NCBI GenBank assembly: GCA_029204225.1
Contig: CM055100.1
Location: 29,760,149 to 29,824,148, forward strand
Direction: 5' to 3'
DNA length: 64,000 nt
Source: Diphasiastrum complanatum
Lineage: Eukaryota > Streptophyta > Lycopodiopsida > Lycopodiales > Lycopodiaceae
Both the position numbers and the translations under genes were made by a program. The notes beneath the pieces are model-generated. The model did not search any database. It was not told where the DNA came from and saw only the letters and a list, made by a program, of their open reading frames with translations. Shown in pieces: positions 34,090-46,279 of the stretch. Position 1 is the stretch's first letter; every line of letters begins with the position of its first letter.

Positions 34090-34142
34090 CAAGCCGCCAC
34101 CCAGATCGTTAGCTGCACAACAATGACGGGCATATCCACTAG
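34090..34142 (+). repeat. Right terminus of element A0
   Basis: GCCACCCAGATCGTTAGC, AATGACGGGC and the end CCACTAG resemble the right ends of A1 (37263) and A2 (49405), including the terminal CTAG. A TA-rich spacer (34143-34180) follows, then the left end of A1. Confidence 0.55.
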
Positions 34143-34688
34143 TACACAGTGGTAGATATATATCTATATATATATCTATACTAGTTGTGTGTGCCCGTCG
34201 TTGATGGGCAATGGCGACCGATCTAGGTGATGGCCGATGATTTGAAAATTCAGTATGTCGTTGATGGGCGATGATTTTTGGATCCAAGTGACGGCCGATG
34301 ATCTAGTGGGTATGCCCGTCATTGATGAGCGACTGGCGATCTGGGTGACGACCGATAATTTGGATGGCGGTCGATAGTTTAGGAGGAAAGCCAATGATCA
34401 TTGATGGGTGGCCGAGGAGTGTCGCATTTTTCGGGAGGGCAAAAAGCGGCTTGTGCATGGGAGACCTTCGCATTTTACTTAAATGCATGTTCGCAATCTT
34501 AAGGGTACCTTCACATTTTGAAGGGCACCTTCGCATTTTTCCAAAAGTTGTTCTTTTCTTGAAATGAACCAAAAGTCCTACATCAATATACCAAAGATGT
34601 TCCAAAAGCGCAAACTTTTTTTAAAGAAATACTTAGATAAGGCATGCCAAATGCAAGAAACAAAATAAATCAACCAGTTCTTCCTTAG

Positions 34689-34786
34689 GCCTTCCATCTA
34701 AGGCCCAATCTGGTCTTGCAATTTTGTCTGGCACAATGCCTTCCATCTGAGGCCCAATCTGGTCTTGCAATTTTGTCTGGCACAAT
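34689..34786. repeat. Tandem duplication, 2 x 49 bp
   Basis: GCCTTCCATCTAAGGCCC occurs at 34689 and, with one change, at 34738; the units are otherwise the same. Confidence 0.95.
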
Positions 34787-36226
34787 GCATCTCTGAGGAA
34801 TAGGGTATGGTCTCAAAGGTCCTCTAAAGCCAGGCAAGCATTAGACTTTGGCTCAATCACCGGTACCGCCACAATACCCCGAACATCACATCTGAGAGCC
34901 TAGTTTACTCTTAAAAATTCATGACTGTAGTAATACTGTACATTAGGAGACCACTCCGGTATTTTTTTTTTTTCTGAAAAACACGTCCTGGGAGGCCTGG
35001 AAAAGCCTGTGAATCTTGCTCAGTGGGGAAAACAAATCTGGATGACAAATCGTGGTACAAACAAAGGCTATCATTTCCATTTTCTATCATGTAAGGTTGT
35101 TCTCTTGTTAAAAGAAATATGTTCCCCTAGACAACAGGCATCCAAACGTCTGGAAAGCTTAATATATTTCAAAGCCTGCACCATCCGCTCCTTTAAAAAT
35201 GGCACTACTATGTCAGTTTTTGTTTCCACATTACTGCTGATCTCACTTCTTTTCGATGCCGCATGCTTCTTAACTGAGTCCCTGCATGAACAAAATCCTC
35301 CTCTAGGTTTGTTATATGAACATCCGCAATCCCTTTATTGAAGTCAATAGGCGCCAAAGGCAGTGCCATAGATGCTTTTGTTGCAATTCTCCTACTTGCA
35401 TAATCCACACTTTTTTCCGGCTCGGAACTTGCATACAGGTCCACGTCTTCAGAGGACAATGGCTTCTGACTGTGTTTGAGACTGCTGCCTTGCACTTCCG
35501 CAGCGACTACAGAGGCTTCAGATATGGTAGAACTGCCAAGGTTTTCCTAAAAGCTCCTGAAAGAACCGCCAAGATATTTCTAAAAGCTCCTAAAGAACCC
35601 CCCCCCATTGAGAAGACGTTGTTTTCGGGGTTTATATGTGTGTGTGCGCCCAAAAAAAAAAAAAAGGCTTGTCCGTGTGATTTTTTACACTCATTTTTTT
35701 TTAAACGTTCTTTTGTTCGTTTCTTTGCAAATGAGTGACGTTTTTTGTGGGCACAATGTGACATTTTTGGCGACAAAACACATTTTCTCTAAAATAGTTT
35801 TATACTATATATATCTATATATATATTTAAACTTATGTACATTTTTGCGCATGTGTATGGGTGCAACATGCATGCTCCTCCCCTCACCCATGCATGAGCT
35901 TTTTCTAACTAAAAAACTTGAGAAGGAGGATGCATGTATGGGGAAAAGGATGCATGGCCCTCCTCCCCATGCATGCATCTAAGGGGCTCACTTCAAATTC
36001 AAATTATCTTGCATGATTTGTCATGTGGTAGGCCTACTTGGCTTGCCATGTGGCAACCTATGATAGGCTTGCTAGATAGTAGGCCCATGTGGCCTACTAC
36101 ATAGCCTAGGTAGGCCATGTGACAAGCCACTCAAGCCTATGGTAGACCTACGTGGCTTGCCACATGGATAGTCCCAAGCTTACATGGTTTTTCACGTGGC
36201 TTGCCATGTGACAACTTTCGACACCT

Positions 36227-36227
<1 letters not shown>

Positions 36228-36289
<62 letters not shown>

Positions 36290-36310
36290 TCCCTCTCTCT
36301 CTCTCTCTCT
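36228..36310. repeat. (CT)n microsatellite
   Basis: About 40 CT units with two CCCT interruptions near 36285-36297. Confidence 0.98.
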
Positions 36311-36810
36311 ATGTCCACTGAGGCTTACGTGACAGAGCCTGGTTGGCTTGCCACACAAGCCTATGTTAGAACTACGTGGTTAAAACCCCAAGCTTGCATG
36401 ATTTGCCATGGGGTAGGCCTACATGGCTTGACATGTGGCAGTTTGCGACAAGCTTGGTAGGTATCAGACCTATGACATGCCTATATGGCTTGCTACACAA
36501 GCCCATCGAGCCAGAAATTGGTCGGATTCTCTAAAAAATGATCAGAATTTCAAACGGGTGATGTCCACAGGTTCGTGGGCTATGAGAACTGGTCCAGTGT
36601 CGTCGAACGAAGTCTGCTTTTTTGGACCCTCTGTTCCGTCCCATGCTGCATGTCGAGACGAACATGCAGGACTAAACCGGGCTCCAAACAACTCAGTACT
36701 AACACAAAAACGTGTGTCCAAACCAGAAATCCTATACGCATTCCTGGAATTCTAGGCCCGTCGAAATTGGTTGGATTCAATAAAAAACAATCAAAACTTT
36801 GGATTTTCTT

Positions 36811-37158
36811 AAGACTCGAATTTTTCCAAAGACTCGAATTTTTTCGAAGACTTGAATTTTTCCAATGACTTGAATTTTTCCAAAAGATTGAATTTTTTCA
36901 AAGAGTCGAATTTTTCCAAAGACTCGAATTTTTCCGAAGGATCGAAGGACCCTTTGTACTGTCAAGTCAGATTTTTCAAAAGACTAGAATTTTTCGAAAG
37001 ACTCAATTTTATCGAAAGACTCGATTTTTTTTTCCCAAAGATTCGAATTTTTTAGAAGACTAAAATTTTTTTAAAGGCTTGAATGTTTTTAAAGGCTCAA
37101 ATTTTTTCAAGGACTCGAATTTTTCCAAAGACTCGATTTTTTTCAAAGACTCGAATGT
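36811..37158. repeat. Minisatellite with unit of about 18-20 bp
   Basis: Roughly 17 degenerate units of AAGACTCGAATTTTTCC, with variable T-run length. It produces false frames rich in FSKDSNFSK-like repeats on one strand and FGKIRVFGK-like repeats on the other. Confidence 0.9.
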
Positions 37159-37262
37159 TAGATATTCGAGATGCAAGATGTGCGAGATCGGCCGTGATCC
37201 AAATTATCGGCCACCACCTAGATCGGGCTCCATTGCCCGTCAACGACGGGCACTCTATTCTA

Positions 37263-37263
<1 letters not shown>

Positions 37264-37341
<78 letters not shown>

Positions 37342-37347
37342 TATATA
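37264..37347. repeat. (TA)n tract between A1 and B
   Basis: Pure TA dinucleotides to about 37332, then ATGTACACATATATATA. It is bounded by CTAG of A1 on the left and the CCATAGAAG end of element B on the right. Confidence 0.97.
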
Positions 37348-37418
37348 CCATAGAAGTCGCGGTTCTCGGTACCGTGGCACCATACTGGTGCAGCGGTACT
37401 ATAATATAATAATATTTT

Positions 37419-37420
<2 letters not shown>

Positions 37421-37473
<53 letters not shown>
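37421..37473. repeat. (TA)n microsatellite
   Basis: Second TA run, 75 bp inside the left end of B. Confidence 0.97.
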
Positions 37474-37477
<4 letters not shown>

Positions 37478-37689
37478 TAATTTTTTCTCCCCCTCACTTT
37501 GTCTCTCGCCCTGCCCATCGCGCCCTCTCTCTGGTGTCCGCGCCCTCCTTGCCTTCATACTGTCTTTGTGTACGATCTGATGCCTTCCGCCCCTGCTACT
37601 GGTGTTTCCGCCGTTGCTGTGATTTTTCCAGCCTTCTGCCTCCTATCGCATTCACGATCATCTCTATCTTTTTTCCCCAGTTCCTTCTA

Positions 37690-38643
37690 TTGAAGTGGTG
37701 CATTCCAACCTTGACGATCTGTGGGACGAGGTGGACGTTGTCAGGCGGGTTGCCGACAAGTCCAACAAGACCGGTGCAAAGGTTGCGCGCTGCCGATAAT
37801 GCCTGGTCGAGTTCGTTGCTACCCTCTCGCCTTAAAAGCCACCTGCTCAGTGCACGCACTAAAAATGGTGGCACCATAAATGTTGCCCCTTGTGGCAACA
37901 TGTCTGTCCCCGTCAAGCAGCGGCTTCTGGACACCTACGAGCCACGTCTTGTGGCCCACCATTTCAGAGGGTGTTCTCCGATTTTGCACCGCTCCTTACG
38001 TGGCTGACCCCGACTTGCTGCCTGCTTGGCTGACACGCACCAGGAGAGGGAGTGCATCCTCGTCCAGTCCCACTGTTCCTCATCCCCCTCAAACAGTTCC
38101 GCCACATGCAACCCAATCTGCACCCATTCCGGTGGAACCCATCCCCTTACATCCGCCAGTTGCCACTACCGTTCCACCACCACATTCTGTTGCTCGCACT
38201 CCCCCAGTTTATGACTTTCTCATGGACTCTCCGCCACCCGAGCAGGCCCAAGATGCTAGTGACGAGGCCTTCGAGGATGTTGAGGAGATCTCTTCCTCCC
38301 TCCCTCCCCATCCGAATGACGTCCCTAGCCAGCAGTTTTCGTATCCCATGCCAGATGTTGCCCCTCCAGTGCGTCCCACTTATGCTACTGCACCCATCCC
38401 TGCCAGTGCATCCTATTCTCCCCATTCCATGTCTAGAGCCGATGCATCCACCAGTTCCCAACCTATCACGTCATCATCCATTCCCGTCATGGTTGGTGCA
38501 CCATGTTGGAGGTCCACCACCCGTCGCCCAGCAAGGAGAGTTCTAAGGCAACAGACCATGCGCATCAGCCGCACATGGACAGAGAGGCCACACAGGCCAT
38601 GGCCAATTTGATTTATGAGCTGAACCTTCCATTTGCCATCACC
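37690..38643 (+). pseudogene. hAT-like transposase N-terminus with BED zinc finger
   Basis: Plus-strand translation: LDDLWDEVDVVRRVADKS, then GAKVARCR, a TAA stop, CLVEFVATLS and, after a frameshift, RLKSHLLSARTKNGG. The W-D-E start, C-x2-C and H-L-L spacing are those of BED zinc fingers at the N-terminus of plant hAT transposases. A Pro/Ser-rich linker (from about 38040) and, in another frame, DREATQAMANLIYELNLPFA follow; the latter resembles the hAT sequence just before the transposase core. The gene is cut at 38644 by copia-Z. The stop and frameshifts make it a relic; the catalytic core is not seen. Confidence 0.65.
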
Positions 38644-41600
38644 TGTTAAAGTAATGTACTTTAGGACCATAAATGGATCTACAAAAGATCCACAAGAGTG
38701 ATTGGATGCTTGCTTAACAATCTATCAAAAAACTAGACACAAAAAAGTTGATCTAGATTGGCAATTTGGAAAACAACAAGCATTAACAATCAAAAGCATT
38801 GATCAACATTGAAATCCGAGCCCACACGTGTGTAATACAGGCTGTAGTACGGACTTCAACCTAAGAAACAAGTAGAAATTGATTTGGTTTCATTTGGATC
38901 ACAAAAACTCAACGTACATAGTGAACTAGCTTGAGATTGCCAATGAGCTCCAAAAATATTCTATCTTCTCACTATGAGAGCTTGGAATACATAGCAAATT
39001 CGACTTCCTTCTTGAAGTTAGGTGGATTTCCAACATGTAATAAGTTGAAGGAAATCTGATGTCTCCATGTCTTGTGAAAATCACATTGATCAAGATCACA
39101 AAACATGTACTTGCTACTATTACCAAGATTTATCATGCTAAATTGACTAGTCCACAAACCATCAAAAGTAAGCATGATTTTTCTAATCTTGTAATTACAA
39201 GTGATCTTGAACTTCATGAGACTACATACTTGCTTATGGATATAAGTGTCCTTCAAGGATGTTTCACTTATTCTCATAAGAAGCTTACAATTTGCCTCTC
39301 CAAAACAAAAAAACACATTTTTCAAAACAATGAGTGATTAACTCATTCTTGCTCTTCCAAAATCCGAGAGTACTCATTTGATCAAACACCCAATTTACTC
39401 TTAATTGGTTCATAGCAATTTTTAGATCACTAAGACATAAAAACTTGTTCTCAAATGAGTCATTACACATCTTATCTTCAACTTCCTTCTTGATGAAGCC
39501 CTCAAGTTGCCTCATGTAGTTCTCATAGCATACCTTGGTTTGCCTCATGTAGATCTCATAGCAAAATGGTTCATCAAGCATTGAAGTAAGAAAAGTGTTG
39601 AAAGTGAATGGTTGAGAATTTTTCCCTTGATTACCTTTGCCAAGCTAAGTGTGCCTTGAAGGCTCGGCCCTTGCCTTTGTGGATCTTCTTGGAGCACTTG
39701 ATCTTTGAGGTGGATCCTCAAGGTCTCCATTATTTTGTTGCTCCTCCTCAATCCTTACAAGATCATTGACACCAAGGTTGTTGATTTCACTTTCATTCAC
39801 ACAAGATACTAGATGGATCCAAGCATCTCCTGTATAAACATCTAAGAATGTTTCATGCATCTTATCATCACTACTTGGTACATGAGAAAAAGAGTGTACA
39901 TTTGAATGAATGATTTCCTCTTTTGCCATAGCAATTTTAGCATCCAACTTAAACAAACTACCTTGTTTAACACCATTTTCTATGCAAATATCATTCTTCA
40001 TGATGGAACAAACTCTATGCTTGAAGTGAACATCTAAACCATCATCCATTAGTTGTCCAACACTAAGCAAGCTCTTGGTAATTGATGGTACAAAAAGGAC
40101 ATTGTCTAGATCCATCCTTTTGCTAGATCCTAGACTTAATGAGATGGTACCAATACCATCTATCTTACATTCTTGATCATTTGCTAAAGAAACAAATTTA
40201 TTAGCACCATTGAAAGAAAGGTTGAGAATGCGTCCTTTTGGAAAGTCATGTGGGAGCTAGCCCCACTCTCCATCCTCTTCATATGCAAGGTTCCCTTGTT
40301 TGTCCTCCTCCTCTTTTTCTCTTAGCCTCTTATAGCATTTGGATGCATAATGCCCCTTCTTTTCACAAAAGACGTATTTTTGCTTTGACTTGTCCTTTGA
40401 GCTTGATGCATCATCCTCTTCTTTGGCCTCCTTGGGATGCTTCTTCTTTTCATTGGTCTTTTTTGCCCTTGAGTGAGAAACTCAAATTAGATTTCTAATC
40501 CAACAAATGGACTTATAATCTCAGTTCTAGCACTCCCTCTCAAAGTTGGAATGAAAATAAGATGATGTGAATCTACTTACAAATCTTGCCAGTTTTAGCT
40601 ATTTTTGGACAATAACATGACTAAATATCCCTCACACTTTTTGATGTACTTTGAAGACCTATAAAACAAGTTTAGAGGACCTGATTTCAGCCTAGATTAA
40701 TTAGATCTCCTGACCCTATGTCAAATCTAATCAATGGCACTCAATCTTGGTAGCTTATCTAAGATTTCCACCAAAAATTACATCAAAAGCTCACAAATTG
40801 AATTTCTTTGGATCAAATGAATACCACGCATTAAATGCAGGATCAGAGGTGCCCACACATGTGGACAGTACGGATTTGGACCCCTACCAAGTTTGGGATC
40901 AAATCTTCTCACCAAAATCAAGATTCTAGCTTGCCCTCTCAATACTAGTTTTTAGCACCAAAACTTGCTAAAAATGGATTTGCATTAGATCAATGGCTTA
41001 TGCTCTTGTACTTGGATTTGATACCATGTGAAAGTACTGTACTTTAGGACCATAAATGTATCTACAAAATATCCACGAGTGATTGGATGCTTGCTTAACA
41101 ATCTATCAAAAAACTAGACACAAAAAAGTTGATCTAGATTGGCAATTAGACAAACAACAAGCATTAACAATCAAAAGCATTGATCAACATTGAAATCCGA
41201 GCCCACACGTGTGTAATACAGGCTGTAGTATGGCCTTCAACCTGAGAAATAAGTAGAAATTGATTTGGTTTCATTTGGATCACAAAAACTCAATGTACAT
41301 AGTGAACTAGCTTGAGATTGCCAATGAGCTCCAAAAATATTCTATCTTCTTACTATGAGGGCTTGGAATACATAGCAAATTCGACTTCTTTCTTGAAGCT
41401 AGGTGGATTTTCAGCATGTAATAAGGAAGTGAACTCTCTTGACTTGACCTAACCTACATTAGGAGTGGGTTGCCATGTGGCATCTTGGCCTTACATGTGT
41501 GGAACCCAATTATACACAATTTTACAAAGTTCTACATGGCTAGATTTGTCAAAATAGGCTATTTTTCACACTCCTCAAATCTAGCCTTGGAAACAATAAT

Positions 41601-41897
41601 GTATCTATATACAATCCTAAGACCTGATCTTAACATAAAAAATGAATCATATTCAAGTTTAGAAGATGACTAATGAGACCCTAAAGGTGATGACATAATC
41701 TATCACCATATCCAAGATAAAGCTTCTTTGATCTTGATCTCCTCCAAGATGAATTGAAGAGTCTTGATTCTTCCTTGCACCTTTGCACTTGATTTCTTCC
41801 AGGTTGAGTGAAGATGCATGAACTTGAAACTTGCTCCTCCTTGATATTGATGCTTCTCTTTGAAAGAAATCTGATGTTCCCATGTTTTGTACTTGGT
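38644..41897 (-). mobile_element. Copia-Z, internally deleted, inserted in element B
   Basis: Two direct LTR copies: the 3' copy at 38644-39075 and the 5' copy at 41026-41897. They are nearly identical for about 400 bp, but the 3' copy lacks about 425 bp present in the 5' copy (41430-41855). The minus-strand primer site is TGGTATCAAATCC at 41013-41025. Both LTRs contain CACACGTGTG (38823-38832 and 41214-41223). The interior lacks the integrase. I could not establish a clear target duplication. Confidence 0.75.
39285..40500 (-). pseudogene. Copia-Z polyprotein remnant
   Basis: Minus strand, in order: zinc knuckle CEKKGHYASKC (near 40370-40330), protease start ESGASSHMTF (near 40255), where the usual catalytic Asp of D-S-G-A is Glu, then DNVLFVPSITKSLLSVGQL and FKHRVCSIMKNDICIENG. 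The frame then jumps to the basic linker RSSAPRRSTKARAEP that normally precedes RT, and to RT parts EPFCYEIYMRQ and RQLEGFIKKEVEDK. Integrase and the YVDD half of RT are deleted. Confidence 0.8.
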
Positions 41898-41904
41898 AGA
41901 CCAT

Positions 41905-42506
41905 GTTCGGTAGCACCTATCCCTCATAGTCATGGGCGTTACTTCGACAACACACCAGAGAAGACACCAGATGACTTCGATTGTACCGATTGGGAGGCCA
42001 TGCAGGGTCCACATGGTGCACAGGATGAGACATAGGATGAGGCATGAGTTGATCCAGAGGTTGGTGCACATGATGAGTTCCAGAGCCCAGAGCATTTGTA
42101 TTCGGATGCCAAGCTAGATGACTTGATTGCCACGTTGGATTCAGAGGCCTAGCAGATGCCGAGTGTCAGGGCACCCCCATCGTCTCTTGCTAGCATGCCC
42201 TACATAGAGTCTCAGCCAGAGCAGCTACATGAGGTGCCTGCAGCTCCTCCGGTTCCTCAGAGGGTCTATATGCACCACACAACACCTCCAGTGCCACCGA
42301 TGCCATTGAGGCTTGTAGCCCCTCCACTGCCGTCCACTTCTGTAGCACCAGGTTTCCATGGCAGGCCACCATTCGTGCCCATGTTTTCTCTTGCAACGCC
42401 CACATCCACAGTGGCTCCTCCAGTGGTAGCACCCACTTCACATCCTCCTCTTTTGGCAGCACTCACTCCACTGGCTCCTCCTTTGGCAGCACCCAGGATG
42501 TACTAG
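41905..42506 (+). pseudogene. Acidic and Pro-rich frame, possible transposase C-terminus
   Basis: One plus-strand frame runs GRYFDNTPEKTPDDFDCTDW, an acidic stretch interrupted by stops at about 42032, 42050 and 42150, then a Pro/Ala-rich part (APPVPQRVYMHHTTPPVPPM) ending in a stop at 42506. Position and composition suit the C-terminal end of the BED-finger protein that copia-Z splits, but I see no family motif. Identity uncertain. Confidence 0.35.
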
Positions 42507-44929
42507 TACCGACCACCACAACGCCCCTTTCAGTACATATTGCCACTGTACTTGCCTCTGCAAGGACGGCCATGTTGGGGGTATTCCCAACACAAAGAAA
42601 TAAATAAAGTTAGTTAATAAAAGTGTTGCAAGGGCATGGCTTCTTGCGCGTATAAGCCCATGGCCCAATGCATTAGAGGAGTTCTCAATATCAAAAAGAC
42701 CCTTTGTGAAGATACTTTTATTTTTTCTCTTTAGTTTCGACTGTCACCAGGCCCAATCAAAATGCACAGATTTGAAATCTACATAACATAGTTCAAATTA
42801 ACTGAGAAATAAAAATGCAATATAGAAAACTTTGAAATTTGTGTCCGGGCAGCATGGACGTATCCCATTGGTTTCTTCTTCCTGCCCAACACGTGCTAAT
42901 TTGCCCGATGTCAATACCTCAAGTTAAATTTACTTGACTATGCTGGTTAGTATAATGAAATTTTCTAACTATACTAGTTACAGTTATAGAAATACAATAT
43001 GTACAGTTACATAAAATATGGTATACGCAGTAACTGTGACTATGTTTGCATTTACATTAGATTAAATGTGATACGAAAAATTGAAATTAAGTATCATATT
43101 AAAGAGATTTTTGGTGCCCAAGCTTTGAAAATAGCAATGGCAAGGAGACCTGCGAGAGTTAATAATAGAAAAATCATCATTTTCTAGTTTTGCGTGGTTC
43201 CAAGGAGCAGAATCTTCAAAACCTTCGTAGAGCATCAAGATCATCAAACCAACCTTCGCAAGGGGCATAAATGGAATCAAAGCAGTGAAATTAGCCTATC
43301 TACATGGTTTGATCTTGAAAATCCAACCACTGGAGCAAGTTGTGCAAGAATTCACTTTCTGCGAGGATTGAACCCTCGTTGTGAAGAAGGTCCCTGCAAA
43401 ATTTAGGGTCGAATTGAGCAGGGGAAAGTGGATTTCACCTAATACGCACTCTAAATTCCTCTATATAAGAGCATAATTTGAGTCATTTGTCACTTTGCCT
43501 AGCGAAGCTCTGCCCGATTTGCGATCAAATTTCCAAGTTCTCCGAAAGTGACCAAATTTCATACCAGCCATCATGTGGACATTCTGAACCAAGCTGCACT
43601 CTGAACCGCCGTTATTACCATCCAATTTCTGTTTTCCACTGTTTTTCTCATTTCCATCACTTTTACCATTCCCACCATTTTTCTTACTTTTTCTCACTTT
43701 TTCTTTGTAACCAACTTTGACTATCACTGCTAACATGGCCTCTTCATCTTTTGATGACTCTGGCACCAAGTAGGTGATCCAGCGCGGAATACCATCAGCC
43801 ACCCAGATTTGGTCCTTATCTTCTAACGTCCTGATCAAACCATGGCTTTAGATTGATGGTCCTCTTCTTGAAGCAATGGGTTTTTACCTAGCGCTTCTCA
43901 GCTCTGACATTAACATGGGCCTCGCCCTTCACGCTTACGCCACCTGAGTCACGCCGAAGTCGCGTTTTCACTTCCTATACCAGGGTACCACGTACAAGGT
44001 ACAAATTAACGCGGAGTAGATGGTCATTGTCGACATTATGTCCGGTGACCGCCAGCCAATCTCTCATCATCAAACAAAAGCCTTGATAAAGCCTTTTGTA
44101 ACCCAGACTGCACATGAAATTTTGATCCAAACTAACAACGGGTACCTGATAGAGGCTATCATGGACCCAGTCATTCAGGCAGCCATGCATTTGTTGAACA
44201 ACTTTTTGGTTGTTTCAAAACCGTTGGGAACTGTATTCGTTGACTCTGCAATGGCCTTCGGTCAACTTCCTTCGTGGAATGCCTTCGGTTTGCTTTGTAG
44301 GTGACCGTAAGCTCTTGCTTGGCAGTTGTCTTCAGTTTAATTTGCATGTGACCGCAAGTTTCATCTTGCGGTGTCTTGGCGGCTTCTCGTCGTGAGCCAT
44401 GGTCTTCGTAAGTGTTGACCTTCGGTTTGCTATAGCATCACAATGGACCATAGGCTGGAGTGTTGCGGTTCATTGTGGTGGCCTTCGTTGCCTTCGTTGC
44501 TTTGCTTTTGTGATTGCCTTCGGTTCAATTGTGTTTCGTTGGTCTTCGTTTATAGCCGTAACGTTGACCCTTGCGGTGCATTGCGGTTGCGATTTCGTTT
44601 GGTTTACTTCGTCTTCGTTGAAACTGTTTGCAGGTCTTAGCAGTTGCCTGCGGTGGCCTTCGTTAAAGCCGTTTGCATTGCTGTTGTAGCTGTTTACGAT
44701 TTTTACCTGTGAGCAGTTTCCATGTATTTTTGTAGAGAAAGTTCAAAGGGCCTCTCAACTTCAATTAAAAAAAAATATTTTTAAAGGGACCAAATAATTG
44801 AAAATCATTTGAAGAAAAAAATTTCTTTGAAGTGAAAATTTTGATCAAAAGCTTGGCTACCACCGCCACCTCCTCTTCTGTACAGCCCTCTACTACTATT
44901 TCTGGCTAGCTAGGTGATTTGCATGGGGT
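42507..44929. other. No recognised gene; cryptic simple sequence at 44220-44700
   Basis: A 125-aa minus-strand frame at 43461-43838 and a plus-strand frame near 44020-44300 have no motif I recognise. 44220-44700 is a loose array of CCTTCGGT, CCTTCGTT and GTTGCGGT words, repeated many times without a fixed period. Confidence 0.5.
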
Positions 44930-45279
44930 TGATGAGGCATTGACAGTAGCTCCCCTCATCCGCAAGAGACCAGGAAGGCCAAGGGTGCACCGAACAAGAA
45001 AGGCAGACCACAGAAACAGCCATGGAAGAGAGGACGACCTCGCAGGGCTACAAGTGCAGCTAGAGGTGCACTATCACATTCAGCTGGAGCAGGTCTAGTT
45101 GGTTTGGCTTGCTCGGGGGCTGATGCGGAGGCAGATTGGGAGGATGTGGATGACAAGTCCTCCTCCTCGGATACACAGCCCATGCCAATTCTAGACATGC
45201 ATGGATATCGGCAACGAGAGTCAGCTCAGGGCCTTGAGTTGTCTCTGGAGCATTCGTCTGAGTCAGAGCCAAAACATTG
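44930..45279 (+). pseudogene. AT-hook protein fragment
   Basis: Plus strand. After LIRKRPGRPR a one-base frame change near 44985 leads to KGAPNKKGRPQKQPWKRGRP, then a Ser/Ala- and acid-rich tail ending SLEHSSESEPKH and a stop at 45277. Three GRP cores flanked by Lys/Arg are AT-hooks, which bind the minor groove of AT-rich DNA. No start codon or upstream exon recognised. It could be the C-terminus of a transposase or of a captured chromatin gene. The frame change suggests a relic. Confidence 0.5.
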
Positions 45280-46279
45280 ATTGTAACTCTGTTATTCTAT
45301 TTTTAGCAGTTTGATATCATGTTCCATGTTTGGCGGCCACATGGTCGAACATTGTATTCAGACCATTTTATACATTATATCCAGTGTTGGACATACTTTA
45401 TTTGATGCACATTTGTATGCGTCGATTTGTGAATGTGATGCTCTGTTTTCAATTTAATCTTAGATTGTATGTGCGTGTGCGAATCATATTTTCAATTAAT
45501 TTCAACTGTAGAGATTGATAGCAGATGCACTTCATAGAAATGCACCCACAAGCTGATCATTGATGTCACAGCAAACTGATAGCACATGCACTCCAAACCA
45601 TTATCAAAAGAGCAATCGCTACTTTTGACCCCCTCTGATAGCATTTCATAGCACATACATTACATTGCATTACACCAAATGCACGTTGCACAAAAAGCAC
45701 ACTGTATATTAATTCAAGAATGTATCAAAATAACATTACGTATCCCACCATATACGGATGGGGCTGTTCTTTATATTATGTTAGACACTAAATGCCGCAT
45801 CATTTACTACCAAAAATTACATAACAACAGTCTGTCACATACAACTGGACCTTATCTATTCTAAGCATTCCTACGAATCCTCCATTGACTCCTCGTCCTG
45901 GTCAAGTGCATTGTTCTGTCACTCTCGCTTTGCCTCCTGGTTAGCCCAGACGGATGGCCGCCCTTTCCCTGACCATGATGAGTTGTCGTCGTGTGAAGTT
46001 CATTCCAATTTGCTCATCCAGATCCACCTCGACAGCGGGGGCGGGGGGGCTTTGGCTTCGGATTTCTTTGCCTAGCCGTGTCGCAGCATCTCTGCAATGT
46101 CAGCCTCTTGCCGCCATCTCGATCGACTTTCTCTTACGACACCCTACTTCTTAAACTGGCTCTCATAGCCTCTCACTGGCTCTCTCACAGCCTCTAAAAA
46201 TGCATCTCACAATGGCATTGCGAGTGCCTAGTTAACACCACAACCTATTTGCCCATGTGCAGTTGTTGATGATCCCTCC
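45280..46279. other. No gene seen
   Basis: Interior of element B without recognisable coding sequence; a short G-run lies at about 46037. Confidence 0.5.

Larger units (their letters stand above)
34181..37263. mobile_element. Element A1: TIR transposon of about 3.08 kb between TA-rich tracts
   Basis: The ends are inverted copies: left 34181-34244 and right 37200-37263 match at about 54 of 64 positions, both starting CTAG and carrying the hairpin GCCCGTCGTTGATGGGC. The left end is followed by two further degenerate copies of the terminal block (from about 34253 and 34311). Inside: a 49-bp tandem duplication (34689-34786), a 33-bp duplication (about 35535-35600), (CT)n at 36228-36310, repeats containing GTAGGCCTAC (36020-36500) and a minisatellite (36811-37158). 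A minus-strand frame at 35208-35495 (95 aa) is unrecognised. No transposase, so non-autonomous. (TA)n follows at once. Confidence 0.75.

Noticed and set aside
35208-35495. 95-aa frame in A1 as a host gene
   Set aside because: No recognisable domain, no clear start context or splice sites; kept only as a note under A1.
37231-37263. Helitron 3' end (hairpin followed by CTAG next to T)
   Set aside because: The hairpin-CTAG end occurs in inverted orientation at both ends of A1 and A2, which makes it a terminal inverted repeat; Helitrons lack these.
43461-43838. 125-aa minus-strand frame as a gene
   Set aside because: Low-complexity Lys/Asn/Gly centre and no motif; insufficient support.
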